Notes: generated by a model from the sequence alone, not told the origin. DNA of 64,000 nt from Williamsia faeni (GCA_003202005.1 QJJF01000004.1:62001-126000), one strand, 5' to 3'; shown: positions 17,003-26,867, counted from the stretch's first letter. Program-made: numbers and translations.

Positions 17003-18286
17003 CTACGACGGTGCGAGCAGCGAGAGCGTGGTGCCCTCCTCGAGTACGAGGTAACCGTCGACAACAGCTGGCTGGCCACCGACCACGGACCGCTGCCAGG
17101 CGACCGATCCGGTGGCGATGTTGTAGGCCGTCAGCTGGGAGTTTTCGCCGAAGACGATGGTGTTCCCGCCCTGCCCGACGCATCCGAGGATGTCGATGTT
17201 GGTGGACGGACTCATCGGGTCGCTGCGGGGAAGTTCTCCCAGCTTGTCCGCTGTGGCGAGGTCGAGAACCGCGCGCGTCCCGTCTTTGCGGGCAAAGGAC
17301 ACCGTGTCACCGCAGGGTCGGGCGCCGACCTTCGACAGCTCGGCCTCGGAGACCTGCCAGAGCCTGGTCGCCTGTTGCGGGTCGTACGCGGCGTAGGTGC
17401 CCTGGGTCTGGTAGATCTGCTCGCTGCCTGCGCCCGTCGTGACGGCGAGGGTCGACGGGCCCGGCACCAATTGCTGCTTGTCGTTGTTCGATGTGCTGGT
17501 GCCGTCGGGGAGCAGGAACTCGACGCGCTGCGCATCGCGCTCGGTGAACTGGGCCGCGATGCCGGTCGGATAGATCACCAGATCGCAGGAGCATCCGAAC
17601 CGGTCGTCGCCGGTGGCTGGGTCGATGAGGTGTTGCGTGCCGTCCGACGCCCGCACGATCGCCACGTCGCCGTCCACCTCGACGGTTGCCGCGCCGGCAA
17701 AGGTTCGGGCCCAGACCTCGGTGCCGTCCGGGGTGTTCCGGCTCACCTGGTAGCCGGAGCTGTTCACCCGCAGGTAGTCGGGTCCGTACCCGGTGACGGC
17801 CTGGGTGCTGTCGAGGTCAGAGACCGAGTCGAGTTCTCCGGTGTCCAGTTCTGCGGTGTAGAAACCGTCGGGATGATCCCCGAGGCGCACCGCGCAGCCG
17901 ACCTCACCACGGGCATTGAGGGCGCAACTACCGAGCCCGGCGTCGATCGGCCGCGGCCAGAGACGCTCACCGCCTCGGCGATCGATGGCGAGGTAGGTGT
18001 TGCCGAGCCCGGATGGGTAGGAGATAAGCCAGGTGTCCTCGAACGTGCCCGCCACCAGCGGCGTGGCGCCGGCGTCGTAGGTGCGCATGTCACTGAGGTC
18101 GAGGCTCCACCGCTCTTCGGGTTCGATCGGATACGACCGGAGTTGACCATTGTCGTAGGCGGTGGTGCGCTGTGGTGGCGTATCGATCGCCATCACCGCG
18201 CCCACGGTGACCACCATGATGATCGATAGCAGGAACACGACGAATCCGATTCCCGGGGCGGACCGGCCTTTGAGCATGACGCTCAT
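17003..18286 (-). CDS. Membrane-anchored, PQQ/beta-propeller-like protein of unknown function
   Basis: About 427 residues with one N-terminal membrane helix, GIGFVVFLLSIIMVVTVGAV, and a large outside domain. Repeated motifs such as NTYLAIDRRGGERLW, LDLATADKLGELP and LTAYNIATGSVAWQ resemble the AxDxxTGxxxW strands of PQQ-type beta-propellers. Four Cys residues (in GSCALNARGEVGC and FGCSCD) could form disulfides. The start is ATG 18286 or 18277. It lies 14 bp after the araC-type gene on the same strand and 53 bp before the sigma-factor gene. A sensor role is possible but not shown. Confidence 0.65.
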   Translation of the reverse strand: MSVMLKGRSAPGIGFVVFLLSIIMVVTVGAVMAIDTPPQRTTAYDNGQLRSYPIEPEERWSLDLSDMRTYDAGATPLVAGTFEDTWLISYPSGLGNTYLAIDRRGGERLWPRPIDAGLGSCALNARGEVGCAVRLGDHPDGFYTAELDTGELDSVSDLDSTQAVTGYGPDYLRVNSSGYQVSRNTPDGTEVWARTFAGAATVEVDGDVAIVRASDGTQHLIDPATGDDRFGCSCDLVIYPTGIAAQFTERDAQRVEFLLPDGTSTSNNDKQQLVPGPSTLAVTTGAGSEQIYQTQGTYAAYDPQQATRLWQVSEAELSKVGARPCGDTVSFARKDGTRAVLDLATADKLGELPRSDPMSPSTNIDILGCVGQGGNTIVFGENSQLTAYNIATGSVAWQRSVVGGQPAVVDGYLVLEEGTTLSLLAPS

Positions 18287-18299
18287 CCAATCATGGGCC

Positions 18300-19244
18300 T
18301 CAACCGGCCAGGGACCTGCGGTAGTCGCGGGGACTGATGCCCCGCACCCGTTTGAATGCGGCGCTGAGTGCATAGGCGCCGCCGTAGCCCACCTGTGCCG
18401 CAACGGCATCGAGCGTGCGGTCGCCGCCGGCGATCAGATCGGCCGCCATCGACAGGCGCCATTCGGTCAGATAGGCCATCGGCGATTCGCCGACGAGCTC
18501 GGTGAACCGCTTGGCCAACACGGCCCGGGACACCGCACACTGTGTGGCGAGACCGGCCACCGTCCACGGATGCTGCGGGTTGTTGTGGATCAGTGTCAAT
18601 GCCCGTCCCACGACCGGGTCCGATTCGGCGGCAATCCAATTCGATCCCGACGACTCGGTGGTGGCGAACCAGGACCGCAGCGAGTCGATCAACACCAGGT
18701 CGAGGAGCCGATCCAACATCACGTCCTGTCCGGGGGCGTCGCGCAGGATCTCGGTGCCGAGGAGATCGATGAGCGGGGAACTGTTGTCGCGCAGGATGAT
18801 CAGTCGGGGCAGTGCGTTCAGGAGTCGGGTGGATACCTCGCCGGCAACACCGTACGTGCCGACCAGCGACACGGATTCGCCGTCTGCACTGTTGCCCCAG
18901 CTGCGTATCCCCAGGCGCATCGCATCGATCAGTTCGGCGCCGTCGACGCTGACACAGTGCTGCCCCTCGTCGATGATCGCGGTCACCGGAGACGTGCCGT
19001 CGCCGTAGGTGTAGGGGTCGGGGCCCCGGATGATCGCCACATCGCCGGGGAACACGGTTGCCTGCTCCCCGTCGTCGAAAGCGATGGTGGCGGTGCCGGA
19101 TACAGCCACCACCACCGTCAGCGGGGCCTGGTCCTCGACCCGGATCGACCACGGCGGCGTCATCACCACCCGCAACAGGAAGGCATCCATCGCGCGGGGT
19201 CCGTTGAGCACACTGCCTAGCGCATCCACAAGACGATTAAACAT
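18300..19244 (-). CDS. AraC-family transcriptional regulator with cupin sensor domain
   Basis: About 314 residues. The N-terminal half is a cupin_6/AraC-binding domain (VVVAVSGTATIAFDDGE, VFPGDVAIIRGPDPY). The C-terminal half carries two helix-turn-helices, WTVAGLATQCAVSRAVLAKR and LDAVAAQVGYGGAYALSAAF, then the family end VRGISPRDYRR. The ATG at 19244 fits homologue starts; ATG 19265 is also possible. It is divergent from the NmrA-like gene 19301-20137, with under 60 bp between starts. That arrangement is typical of this AraC group and suggests it controls the NmrA/DUF1772 pair. Confidence 0.87.
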   Translation of the reverse strand: MFNRLVDALGSVLNGPRAMDAFLLRVVMTPPWSIRVEDQAPLTVVVAVSGTATIAFDDGEQATVFPGDVAIIRGPDPYTYGDGTSPVTAIIDEGQHCVSVDGAELIDAMRLGIRSWGNSADGESVSLVGTYGVAGEVSTRLLNALPRLIILRDNSSPLIDLLGTEILRDAPGQDVMLDRLLDLVLIDSLRSWFATTESSGSNWIAAESDPVVGRALTLIHNNPQHPWTVAGLATQCAVSRAVLAKRFTELVGESPMAYLTEWRLSMAADLIAGGDRTLDAVAAQVGYGGAYALSAAFKRVRGISPRDYRRSLAG

Positions 19245-19300
19245 GAAATCAAGCGGATAAGCCATGGAAACGCTCGCACTTGAGCCCTGTACTGGAGTGC

Positions 19301-20137
19301 ATGACAAACACAACATTTCCCCAGCAACGTCCCTTCCTCGTTATCGGTGCCACCGGCAAAACCGGTGGCAGAGTGGTCGACCGTCTAGAGCGATCGGGTC
19401 TGCCGGTCCGGCGGGCCAGTCGCACATCGACCACAATTTTTGATTGGACCGACCGCAGTACCTGGAAGCCCGCACTCGACGGTGCGGGCGCGGTCTACGT
19501 CACCTACCAACCGGATCTGATCGCGCCGACGTCGACGGCCGACCTCACTGCATTCGTGGCAGCTGCCGAGGAAGCCGGCGTCGATCGGCTGGTGCTGTTG
19601 TCCGGGCGCGGTGAGCCGGAGGCGCTGGCCTGTGAACAGATCGTTCTCACCGGCGGTATCCCCGCAACAGTGTTGCGGTGCAGTTGGTTTGCTCAGAACT
19701 TCAGTGAGGCCTTCCTGGTCGACGGGATCCGCGGCGGTGAACTGGTTCTGCCGGTCGGATCGGTCGGTGAGCCGTTCCTGGATGCCGACGACATCGCCGA
19801 CGCCGCCGTCGAAGCGCTCACCGGCACCGGTCATACCGGACGCGTATATGAGCTGACCGGCCCGCGGTTGCTCAGTTTTGCCGACGCCACCGCCGAGATC
19901 GGGGAGGTCCTCGGCCGCGACATCGCGTTCGTGACGGTTCCCGCTGACGACTATCGCGCCGCGCTGCTGGCAGAGGGCGTCGGCGAGGAGTTCACAGAGA
20001 TGGTGATGACGCTGCTTCGAACGTCATTGGACGGTCGTAACGAATTTTTGACCGACGGCGTGCGCGAGATCCTCGGACGCGAACCGAACGACTTCTCCGA
20101 TGTGGCGAAAAGGGCTGCCCTGCAGGGAGTCTGGTGA
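19301..20137 (+). CDS. NmrA-like NAD(P)-binding protein (atypical SDR)
   Basis: A 278-residue Rossmann protein. The N-terminal dinucleotide motif is VIGATGKTGGRVVDRL, followed by LVLLSGRGEP and a substrate segment around LRCSWFAQNF, the usual NmrA/NAD(P)H-quinone-reductase layout. No catalytic YxxxK is apparent. ATG 19301 follows GGAG. It overlaps the DUF1772 gene by 4 bp, and the divergent AraC gene probably regulates both. Likely roles are redox sensing or quinone/aldehyde reduction; the substrate cannot be inferred. Confidence 0.85.
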   Translation: MTNTTFPQQRPFLVIGATGKTGGRVVDRLERSGLPVRRASRTSTTIFDWTDRSTWKPALDGAGAVYVTYQPDLIAPTSTADLTAFVAAAEEAGVDRLVLLSGRGEPEALACEQIVLTGGIPATVLRCSWFAQNFSEAFLVDGIRGGELVLPVGSVGEPFLDADDIADAAVEALTGTGHTGRVYELTGPRLLSFADATAEIGEVLGRDIAFVTVPADDYRAALLAEGVGEEFTEMVMTLLRTSLDGRNEFLTDGVREILGREPNDFSDVAKRAALQGVW

Positions 20138-20613
20138 TGACCGTCTGGCGCGAGTCGGTGCTCGTCGTCGGAGTGGTGACGGTGGGCCTGATGGCCGGGC
20201 TGTATTCGGCTTTCTCCTACGCGGTGATGCCGGCGCTCCGGCGGGTCGACGACAAGACCTTCGTGGCGGCGATCCAGCGGATCAACGTGGCAATCGTCAA
20301 TCCGTTGTTCCTGCTGATCTTCTTCGGTGGCATCGGCTTCACGGCGGTCGCCGCGGTGCTTTACCGCGACCAGCCGATGCTGTGGTGGATCGTCGCCGGC
20401 GCGGTTCTGTACGGCGTGACGCTGGTGATCACCGTCGCGTTCAACATTCCGCTGAACAACCAGATCGCGGCGGCCGGGGACCCCGATCGGATCAGCGATC
20501 TGCCCGCGGTCCGGGAGGCCTTCGAGGATTCCTGGGTGCGGTGGAACATCGTCCGGGCGGTGGCGAGCACGGCAGCGTTGGCTGTGCTCGCCACCGGTCT
20601 GGCGACCCAATAG
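20134..20613 (+). CDS. DUF1772 (anthrone-oxygenase-like) membrane protein
   Basis: A 159-residue protein with four predicted membrane helices (for example VVGVVTVGLMAGLYSAFSY, LLIFFGGIGFTAVAAVL, WWIVAGAVLYGVTLVITVAF). The pattern NVAIVNPLF, then FNIPLNNQIAA, then WVRWNIVRAVAS is characteristic of DUF1772. Start GTG 20134 (or ATG 20137) overlaps the upstream stop. This family commonly sits next to NmrA-like and AraC genes. The biochemical role is unclear; some fungal relatives are anthrone oxygenases. Confidence 0.85.
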   Translation: MMTVWRESVLVVGVVTVGLMAGLYSAFSYAVMPALRRVDDKTFVAAIQRINVAIVNPLFLLIFFGGIGFTAVAAVLYRDQPMLWWIVAGAVLYGVTLVITVAFNIPLNNQIAAAGDPDRISDLPAVREAFEDSWVRWNIVRAVASTAALAVLATGLATQ

Positions 20614-20652
20614 CCGGGGGAGATGTGAACATTCTCCGGCCACCCACCTGTT

Positions 20653-20692
20653 TTTGCTCCGCCCACCGACAATTGTCGGTGGGCGGAGCAAA
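20653..20692. terminator. Perfect 40-bp palindrome
   Basis: Both 20-nt arms (20653-20672 and 20673-20692) are exactly complementary with no spacer. It follows the DUF1772 stop by 39 bp, so termination is the simplest role. Only a run of Ts upstream and AAA downstream flank it. Confidence 0.6.
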
Positions 20693-20797
20693 CTTGGGTA
20701 GGCCGGTGGCGCGACCAAACCCCGACAACACCCGTGCCGAGATGCCCGATATCACGTGACGGGTGATTAGAGCCATCACGATCGAATGGGTGTGGCC

Positions 20798-20815
20798 CGT
20801 TCGCTGACGGCGTAT
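20798..20815. promoter_or_regulatory. Candidate ClgR binding site upstream of clpC
   Basis: The sequence TTCGCTGACGGCGTA contains CGC-N5-GCG with T before and TA after. It fits 16 of 18 positions of the actinobacterial ClgR consensus WNNWCGCYNANRGCGWWS. It lies about 260 bp upstream of the clpC start. ClgR is known to activate clpC and clpP genes in corynebacteria and mycobacteria. The remaining 20816-21074 spacer shows no gene. Confidence 0.5.
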
Positions 20816-21074
20816 CGCAGACCGAATACCCGCGCGAGCTGCGGTGTTGATGAGTTCAAGCGTCGAAAACAGGGTCCGCAGGGCGAACAGGGTGACACAT
20901 CTGCGGTGCCGGTGACCTGCGGCCATTAGAGTGGAGTCAAGGCCGCTGAGGGTGACGTTTCGTTGTTGCCGTCGGCACAGGCCCACCCTGGGAAGATCGA
21001 CGCCGATGGACCAGTCAGACTGGGACAAGAAGCTGTTAGGCCGAGGCCGACCCATTGAAACGTAAGGGAGAACA

Positions 21075-23612
21075 ATGTTCGAACGGTTCACCGACCGCGC
21101 TCGTCGGGTTGTAGTCCTGGCTCAAGAAGAAGCGCGGATGCTCAATCACAACTACATCGGTACCGAGCACATCCTGCTGGGTCTGATCCACGAGGGCGAA
21201 GGCGTTGCTGCCAAGTCCCTCGAGTCGTTGGGGATCTCCCTCGAAGGCGTACGCAGCCAGGTCGAGGAAATCATCGGCCAGGGTCAGCAGGCGCCGTCCG
21301 GTCACATTCCCTTCACCCCCCGTGCCAAGAAGGTCCTCGAGCTCTCGCTGCGTGAGGCCCTGCAGCTCGGCCACAACTACATCGGTACCGAGCACATCCT
21401 GCTCGGCCTCATCCGCGAGGGTGAGGGTGTCGCTGCCCAGGTGCTGGTCAAGCTCGGCGCCGACCTCAACCGTGTCCGCCAGCAGGTCATCCAGCTGCTC
21501 TCGGGCTACCAGGGCAAAGAGCCCCAGGAATCCGGCACCGGCGGTCGCAGCACCGAAGCGGGCACACCGTCGACGTCGCTGGTCCTCGACCAGTTCGGCC
21601 GCAACCTGACCGCCGCCGCCTCCGAGGGCAAACTCGACCCCGTAATCGGGCGCGAGAAGGAAATCGAGCGCGTGATGCAGGTGCTGAGCCGCCGGACCAA
21701 GAACAACCCGGTGCTCATCGGTGAGCCCGGCGTCGGCAAGACCGCCGTCGTGGAAGGCCTGGCCCAGGCGATCGTGAACGGCAACGTTCCCGAGACGCTC
21801 AAGGACAAGCAGCTCTACACCCTCGACCTCGGTTCGCTGGTCGCGGGCAGCCGTTACCGCGGTGACTTCGAAGAGCGCCTGAAGAAGGTTCTCAAGGAGA
21901 TCAACACCCGCGGCGACATCATCCTGTTCATCGACGAGCTGCACACGCTCGTCGGCGCAGGTGCTGCCGAAGGCGCGATCGACGCTGCCAGCATCCTCAA
22001 GCCGAAACTGGCCCGCGGTGAGCTGCAGACCATCGGTGCGACCACCCTCGACGAGTACCGCAAGTACATCGAGAAGGATGCCGCCCTCGAGCGCCGCTTC
22101 CAGCCGGTTCAGGTCGGCGAGCCCAGCGTCGAGCACACCATCCAGATCCTCAAGGGTCTGCGGGACCGCTACGAGTCGCATCACCGTGTCTCCATCACCG
22201 ACGGGGCCCTGGCTGCTGCCGCGACGCTGGCCGACCGGTACATCAACGACCGTTTCCTACCGGACAAGGCGATCGACCTGATCGACGAGGCCGGCGCCCG
22301 GATGCGCATCCGCCGGATGACCGCACCACCAGATCTGCGCGAGTTTGACGATCGCATCGCCGATGCCCGCAAGGAGAAGGAATCGGCGATCGACGCCCAG
22401 GACTTCGAGAAGGCCGCGAACCTGCGCGACAAGGAAAAGCAGCTCGTCACCGAGCGCGCCGAGCGTGAAAAGCAGTGGCGCAGTGGCGACATGGACATCG
22501 TCGCCGAGGTCGATGACAACGAGATCGCCGAGGTTCTGGGCAACTGGACCGGCATCCCGGTGTTCAAGCTGACCGAGGAAGAGACCACGCGTCTGCTCCG
22601 TATGGAAGATGAGCTGCACAAGCGGATCATCGGCCAGACCGAAGCGGTCAAGGCCGTCTCGAAGGCGATCCGCCGTACCCGCGCCGGCCTGAAGGACCCC
22701 AAGCGCCCGTCGGGTTCGTTCATCTTCGCCGGCCCGTCCGGTGTCGGTAAGACCGAGCTCTCCAAGGCACTGGCCAACTTCCTGTTCGGCGAGGACGACG
22801 CGCTCATCCAGATCGACATGGGTGAGTTCCACGACCGCTTCACCGCTTCGCGCCTGTTCGGTGCCCCTCCCGGGTACGTCGGATACGAAGAGGGCGGCCA
22901 GCTCACCGAGAAGGTGCGCCGCAAGCCGTTCTCCGTCGTTCTGTTCGACGAGATCGAGAAGGCTCACCAGGAGATCTACAACACGCTCCTGCAGGTCCTC
23001 GAGGACGGCCGTCTCACCGACGGTCAGGGTCGTACGGTCGACTTCAAGAACACCGTCCTGATCTTCACCTCGAACCTCGGTACGGGTGACATCTCCAAGG
23101 CCGTGGGTCTGGGCTTCTCGCAGTCGAATGCGGAAGGCTCGAACTACGAGCGGATGAAGCAGAAGGTCAACGACGAGCTCAAGAAGCACTTCCGCCCCGA
23201 GTTCCTCAACCGTATCGACGACGTCATCGTGTTCCATCAGCTCACGAAGGACGAGATCATCAAGATGGTCGACCTGATGATCGCTCGCGTCGAGACGCAG
23301 CTGAAGAACAAGGACATGGCCATCGAGCTGACCGAGAAGGCCAAGAGCCTGCTCGCCAAGCGTGGATTCGATCCCGTCCTGGGTGCCCGGCCGCTGCGTC
23401 GCACCATCCAGCGCGAGATCGAGGATCAGCTGTCGGAGAAGATCCTCTTCAACGAGATCGGTGCCGGCGAGATCATCCTGGTCGATGTCGACAACTGGGA
23501 CGGCGAGGGCGAAGGCGAAGACGCCAAGTTCACCTTCAAGGGTTCGAAGAAGCCGATCGAGCTTCCGGACACCCCGGTGGAGCTCGCCAAGACCGGCGAC
23601 TCAGAGAAGTAG
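21075..23612 (+). CDS. clpC: ATP-dependent Clp protease ATPase subunit ClpC
   Basis: An 845-residue AAA+ unfoldase that feeds substrates to the ClpP1P2 protease. Domains in order: two N-terminal Clp repeats (residues ~1-145, both containing [14 protein letters not shown]), AAA-1 with Walker A GEPGVGKT at 216-223 and Walker [11 protein letters not shown], a UVR/coiled-coil middle domain around 420-455, and AAA-2 with Walker A GPSGVGKT at 553-560. The ClpP-contact loop lies near the AAA-2 GLGFSQSN region. The start ATG follows GGGAG. It is monocistronic and ends in a strong terminator. Confidence 0.98.
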   Translation: MFERFTDRARRVVVLAQEEARMLNHNYIGTEHILLGLIHEGEGVAAKSLESLGISLEGVRSQVEEIIGQGQQAPSGHIPFTPRAKKVLELSLREALQLGHNYIGTEHILLGLIREGEGVAAQVLVKLGADLNRVRQQVIQLLSGYQGKEPQESGTGGRSTEAGTPSTSLVLDQFGRNLTAAASEGKLDPVIGREKEIERVMQVLSRRTKNNPVLIGEPGVGKTAVVEGLAQAIVNGNVPETLKDKQLYTLDLGSLVAGSRYRGDFEERLKKVLKEINTRGDIILFIDELHTLVGAGAAEGAIDAASILKPKLARGELQTIGATTLDEYRKYIEKDAALERRFQPVQVGEPSVEHTIQILKGLRDRYESHHRVSITDGALAAAATLADRYINDRFLPDKAIDLIDEAGARMRIRRMTAPPDLREFDDRIADARKEKESAIDAQDFEKAANLRDKEKQLVTERAEREKQWRSGDMDIVAEVDDNEIAEVLGNWTGIPVFKLTEEETTRLLRMEDELHKRIIGQTEAVKAVSKAIRRTRAGLKDPKRPSGSFIFAGPSGVGKTELSKALANFLFGEDDALIQIDMGEFHDRFTASRLFGAPPGYVGYEEGGQLTEKVRRKPFSVVLFDEIEKAHQEIYNTLLQVLEDGRLTDGQGRTVDFKNTVLIFTSNLGTGDISKAVGLGFSQSNAEGSNYERMKQKVNDELKKHFRPEFLNRIDDVIVFHQLTKDEIIKMVDLMIARVETQLKNKDMAIELTEKAKSLLAKRGFDPVLGARPLRRTIQREIEDQLSEKILFNEIGAGEIILVDVDNWDGEGEGEDAKFTFKGSKKPIELPDTPVELAKTGDSEK

Positions 23613-23622
23613 CAACTGACGC

Positions 23623-23660
23623 AGAAGGGGCGCAACCACGAAAGTGGTTGCGCCCCTTCT
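23623..23660. terminator. Rho-independent terminator of clpC
   Basis: A perfect 17-bp stem (23623-23639 with 23644-23660) closed by a GAAA tetraloop and followed by TTTG. It lies 10 bp after the clpC stop and can also stop kstR transcripts arriving from the other side. Confidence 0.9.
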
Positions 23661-23702
23661 TTGTGTCTGCGGACCGTGGCAGACAACGGTCGGGGTTGGT
23701 GA

Positions 23703-24353
23703 CTACTTGTCTGCGGCGTCGTTGTCGCGGCCGGCGAGCAGGAGGGTGATCGTCAGTTCGAGGCGGTTGGTGACGTCGGTGGCCGAGGCCCGGCGGGTCA
23801 GCCACTGGACCAGATTCGACATCCAGACGTCGGAGACGACGCGGGCGATCTTCAGGTCCATGTCGGTGGGCTCACCCTCGACCATGGCGTTGGCAAGCAG
23901 CCGGTCGATGATGGTGGCGACCTTGTCGACCTCGGCCGAGGCCGAGGCGTCGGCGAACATGAACGCCCGGGTCATGGCTTCGGTCAGCAGCGGATCCCGT
24001 TGCATCGCAAGGGTGATCATGTCCAGGACGTGGCGCAGCCGTTCGAGTGCCGTGTCGCCGCGGAGGCGGGTCTTGTCGGCGCGGGCCTCGACGGCCTCGA
24101 ACTCGCGGGCCAGAGCGGTGACGAGCAGGTGCACTTTCGACGGGAAGTACCGGTACAGGGTTCCGACGGCAACGTCGGCGCGATCGGCGACAGCACGCAT
24201 CTGCACGGCGTCGTAGCCGCCTTTGGAGGCGAGTGCGAGGGTCGCGTCGAGGATGCGGCGCCGGCGTTCGCGCTGGGCGTTGGAGCCGAGGTCGACCTCG
24301 GGAGCGACGGCAGCATTGCTGACCGAATCGCCGGTCGGATTCGGGCTAGCCAT
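23703..24353 (-). CDS. kstR: KstR, TetR-family repressor of cholesterol catabolism
   Basis: A 216-residue repressor that releases DNA on binding 3-oxo-cholestenoyl-CoA-type ligands in mycobacteria. The N-terminal helix-turn-helix AVQMRAVADRADVAVGTLYR and the segments MQRDPLLTEAMTRAFMFADA and LTRRASATDV are nearly those of M. tuberculosis KstR (Rv3574). It is divergent from fadE34, exactly as in mycobacteria. KstR-type boxes occur seven times in this window, including in the kstR-fadE34 spacer, so autoregulation and local control are likely. Confidence 0.95.
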   Translation of the reverse strand: MASPNPTGDSVSNAAVAPEVDLGSNAQRERRRRILDATLALASKGGYDAVQMRAVADRADVAVGTLYRYFPSKVHLLVTALAREFEAVEARADKTRLRGDTALERLRHVLDMITLAMQRDPLLTEAMTRAFMFADASASAEVDKVATIIDRLLANAMVEGEPTDMDLKIARVVSDVWMSNLVQWLTRRASATDVTNRLELTITLLLAGRDNDAADK

Positions 24354-24515
24354 CAGTGGTCTGACCTCTTTCGTCTCTGCGCCCCGGTGGGTCCTGGTGT
24401 GCGCCTGACCGTGAAATGCATCCGGCCAACTACACGTTAATCGCTATTACCGAAAATGCGATTTGTCGCCGCGTGCCGCAGCCCCCTTCATTCTGATGCG
24501 TCGAACGTGCAATAT

Positions 24516-24529
24516 TAGAACAGGTTCTA
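24516..24529. promoter_or_regulatory. KstR box (kstR/fadE34)
   Basis: TAGAACAGGTTCTA is a perfect match to TAGAAC-N2-GTTCTA. It lies 41 bp before the fadE34 start and about 160 bp before the kstR start. Confidence 0.9.
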
Positions 24530-24570
24530 CGACGTACCGACAACTCCGACGAGTCAGGATGTTCAGGTCT

Positions 24571-26775
24571 ATGACGATCGCTACCACTGAAGAACATACC
24601 GCTGTGGCCGACGCAATTGGTCAATGGTCCAAAAAGGTGTCGGCGATCACCTCGGTCCGTGCGGCCGAGCCCGGGTCCGACGTGCAGGCCGACGCCTGGC
24701 CTGCACTGTTCCCCGAACTGGCCGCACTCGGTGTATTCGCGGCCGCGGTTCCCGAGAGTCTCGGCGGAATGGACGCGATGTTCATCGACCTCGCCGTGAT
24801 GCTCGAGCGAACCGGTCACGATCTTGTCCCGGGCCCGGTGACGGGAACCGCGATCGGGGCTCTGCTGGCGGCGGTGGCGGGTGCTCCGAATGAGAACGCG
24901 TTACTCGGGCAGTTGCTGGCCGGGAAAGTGGGGGTTTCGATCGGTACCGGCGTGTTGACCGGTGGCGAAGCCGCCCAGGCGACCGAACCTGAACGGGGAG
25001 TCCTGTCGGCCGACGGCGATCTCGGACTGGTTGCCGGTTATGCCGACGGTGTCGCGTTGCTGGCGCAGGTGGACATTGCCGGAAGTCATCGGTGGGTCCT
25101 GCTGGAACCGAACACCCCGGGCGTGGTCGCAGAGAAGGTCGAGGGCGTCGACTTCTCGATGGACCTTTCGCGGGTCCGGTTCGAGCAGGTCCGGATACCC
25201 GCCCACGAGGTGCTGCACGTGTCGGATTCGTTTGTGCGGGCCACGGTGATCGCAGGCATTGCCGCCCAGGCGGCCGGAGTCGCCCGCTGGTGCCTCGATA
25301 CTGCTGTCGAGTACGCCAAGGTGCGCGAGCAGTTCGGGGCACCGATCGGGAGCTTTCAGGCCGTCAAACACATCTGCGCGGAAATGCTCTGCCGCAGCGA
25401 GCAGGTCGGCGCCGCGGCCTGGGACCTCGCCGAGGCCATCGACGAACTCACGGAAGCCGAAGCGGCCGACCGCGACGCGGCAACGGAGCAGTTGGAGATC
25501 AGTGCGGCGGCTGCGGCCGCGGTGGTCGCCGACCTGACGGTGGCGAACGCCAAGGATTGCATCCAGGTGCTCGGTGGCATCGGGTTCACCTTCGAGCACG
25601 ATGCGCATCTCTACCTGCGCCGGGCTCTGTCCTGGCAGGCCCAGCTCGGTGATCCGGGGCAGTGGCGCAGCCGGGTCGCGGAGTTGAATCGAGCCGGGGT
25701 GCGGCGCCGGTTCACCATCGAGCTCGGTGAGGCCGAGCGCGACCGGCCACAGGTCAGAGCACAGGTGGAATCGATTGCGGCAGAGCCGGATCGCCGGCGC
25801 GCACTGGCGGCCACCGGATACCTGACGCCCCATTGGCCCGAGCCGTACGGCCTCGGTGCCGACGCCTCGCATCAGGTGCTCATCGATTCTGAACTCGACC
25901 GGGCCGGGGTGCGGCGCCCGGATCTGGTCATCGCCGGCTGGGCGATCCCGACGATCGTCGCGCACGGCACGGACGGGCAGCGCGAACGGTTTGTGCAGGC
26001 GACGCTCGACGGTGACGTGACGTGGTGCCAGTTGTTCTCCGAGCCGGGCGCGGGTTCGGACCTCGCGTCGCTGCGCACCAAGGCCACCAAGGTCGATGGC
26101 GGATGGCGGTTGCAGGGCCAGAAGGTGTGGTCGTCGCATGCGCATGACGCCGATTGGGCCATCTGCCTGGCGCGCACGGATCCGGATGCGCCGAAACACA
26201 AGGGGATCACGTACTTCCTCGTCGATATGACATCGGCAGGCATCGAGACGCGGCCGTTGCGTGAGCTGACCGGTCGTTCCCTGTTCAACGAGGTCTTCCT
26301 CGACGACGTATTCGTCCCCGACGACTGCGTGGTGGGTGAGGTCAACAACGGGTGGCGGCTGGCTCGGACGACGCTGGCCAATGAGCGTGTGGCGATGGGT
26401 GGCTCCGCCCTGGGTAAGGAAATGGAAGCGCTTCTCGAGCAGATCGGTGACTCGGTTCTGACCGCTGCGCAAACCGAGGGTCTCGGTGAGCTGATCGTGC
26501 AGGCGCAGCTCGGTCAGGTCCTGGACCTGCGGTCGGTGCTCGGCTCGATCAACGGGACCGATCCCGGGGCGGTGGCCGGTGTCCGCAAGCTCATCGGGGT
26601 TCGGCACCGGCAATCGGTGCCGGAGTTCGCCCAGCAACTGCATGGCAGCGAAGGGCTGGCGCTGTCCGCGGCTGCCGACACTTTCCTGCTGAACCGGTGC
26701 CTGTCCATCGCGGGCGGCACCACGCAGATCCTGCTGACGGCGACGGCCGAGAGGTTGTTGGGCCTGCCCCGGTGA
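24571..26775 (+). CDS. fadE34: Fused acyl-CoA dehydrogenase FadE34 (ChsE3-like)
   Basis: A 734-residue protein holding two acyl-CoA dehydrogenase halves. It acts on steroid side-chain acyl-CoA thioesters, with FAD. The N-half (to ~380) ends in LGGIGFTFEHDAHLYLRRA but lacks the catalytic Glu. The C-half carries LFSEPGAGSDLASLRTKA (FAD/substrate motif) and Glu605 in LANERVAMG at the usual base position. The layout therefore resembles a beta-alpha heterodimer fused into one chain. I chose ATG 24571 rather than the upstream 24463 because the latter would include the KstR box. Divergent from kstR. Confidence 0.9.
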   Translation: MTIATTEEHTAVADAIGQWSKKVSAITSVRAAEPGSDVQADAWPALFPELAALGVFAAAVPESLGGMDAMFIDLAVMLERTGHDLVPGPVTGTAIGALLAAVAGAPNENALLGQLLAGKVGVSIGTGVLTGGEAAQATEPERGVLSADGDLGLVAGYADGVALLAQVDIAGSHRWVLLEPNTPGVVAEKVEGVDFSMDLSRVRFEQVRIPAHEVLHVSDSFVRATVIAGIAAQAAGVARWCLDTAVEYAKVREQFGAPIGSFQAVKHICAEMLCRSEQVGAAAWDLAEAIDELTEAEAADRDAATEQLEISAAAAAAVVADLTVANAKDCIQVLGGIGFTFEHDAHLYLRRALSWQAQLGDPGQWRSRVAELNRAGVRRRFTIELGEAERDRPQVRAQVESIAAEPDRRRALAATGYLTPHWPEPYGLGADASHQVLIDSELDRAGVRRPDLVIAGWAIPTIVAHGTDGQRERFVQATLDGDVTWCQLFSEPGAGSDLASLRTKATKVDGGWRLQGQKVWSSHAHDADWAICLARTDPDAPKHKGITYFLVDMTSAGIETRPLRELTGRSLFNEVFLDDVFVPDDCVVGEVNNGWRLARTTLANERVAMGGSALGKEMEALLEQIGDSVLTAAQTEGLGELIVQAQLGQVLDLRSVLGSINGTDPGAVAGVRKLIGVRHRQSVPEFAQQLHGSEGLALSAAADTFLLNRCLSIAGGTTQILLTATAERLLGLPR

Positions 26776-26831
26776 GGTCCGGATGCAGCTTGACGCAAGT
26801 CGAAACAGACGTCGCGTTCGTCTGATACAAC

Positions 26832-26845
26832 TAGAACAGGTTCTA
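26832..26845. promoter_or_regulatory. KstR box (fadE28 operon)
   Basis: TAGAACAGGTTCTA, a perfect match. It overlaps a -10-like TAATTT (26844-26849) and lies 22 bp before the GTG of fadE28, so KstR binding would block RNA polymerase. Confidence 0.9.
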
Positions 26846-26867
26846 ATTTCTTGGAGGGGTGTAGAAC

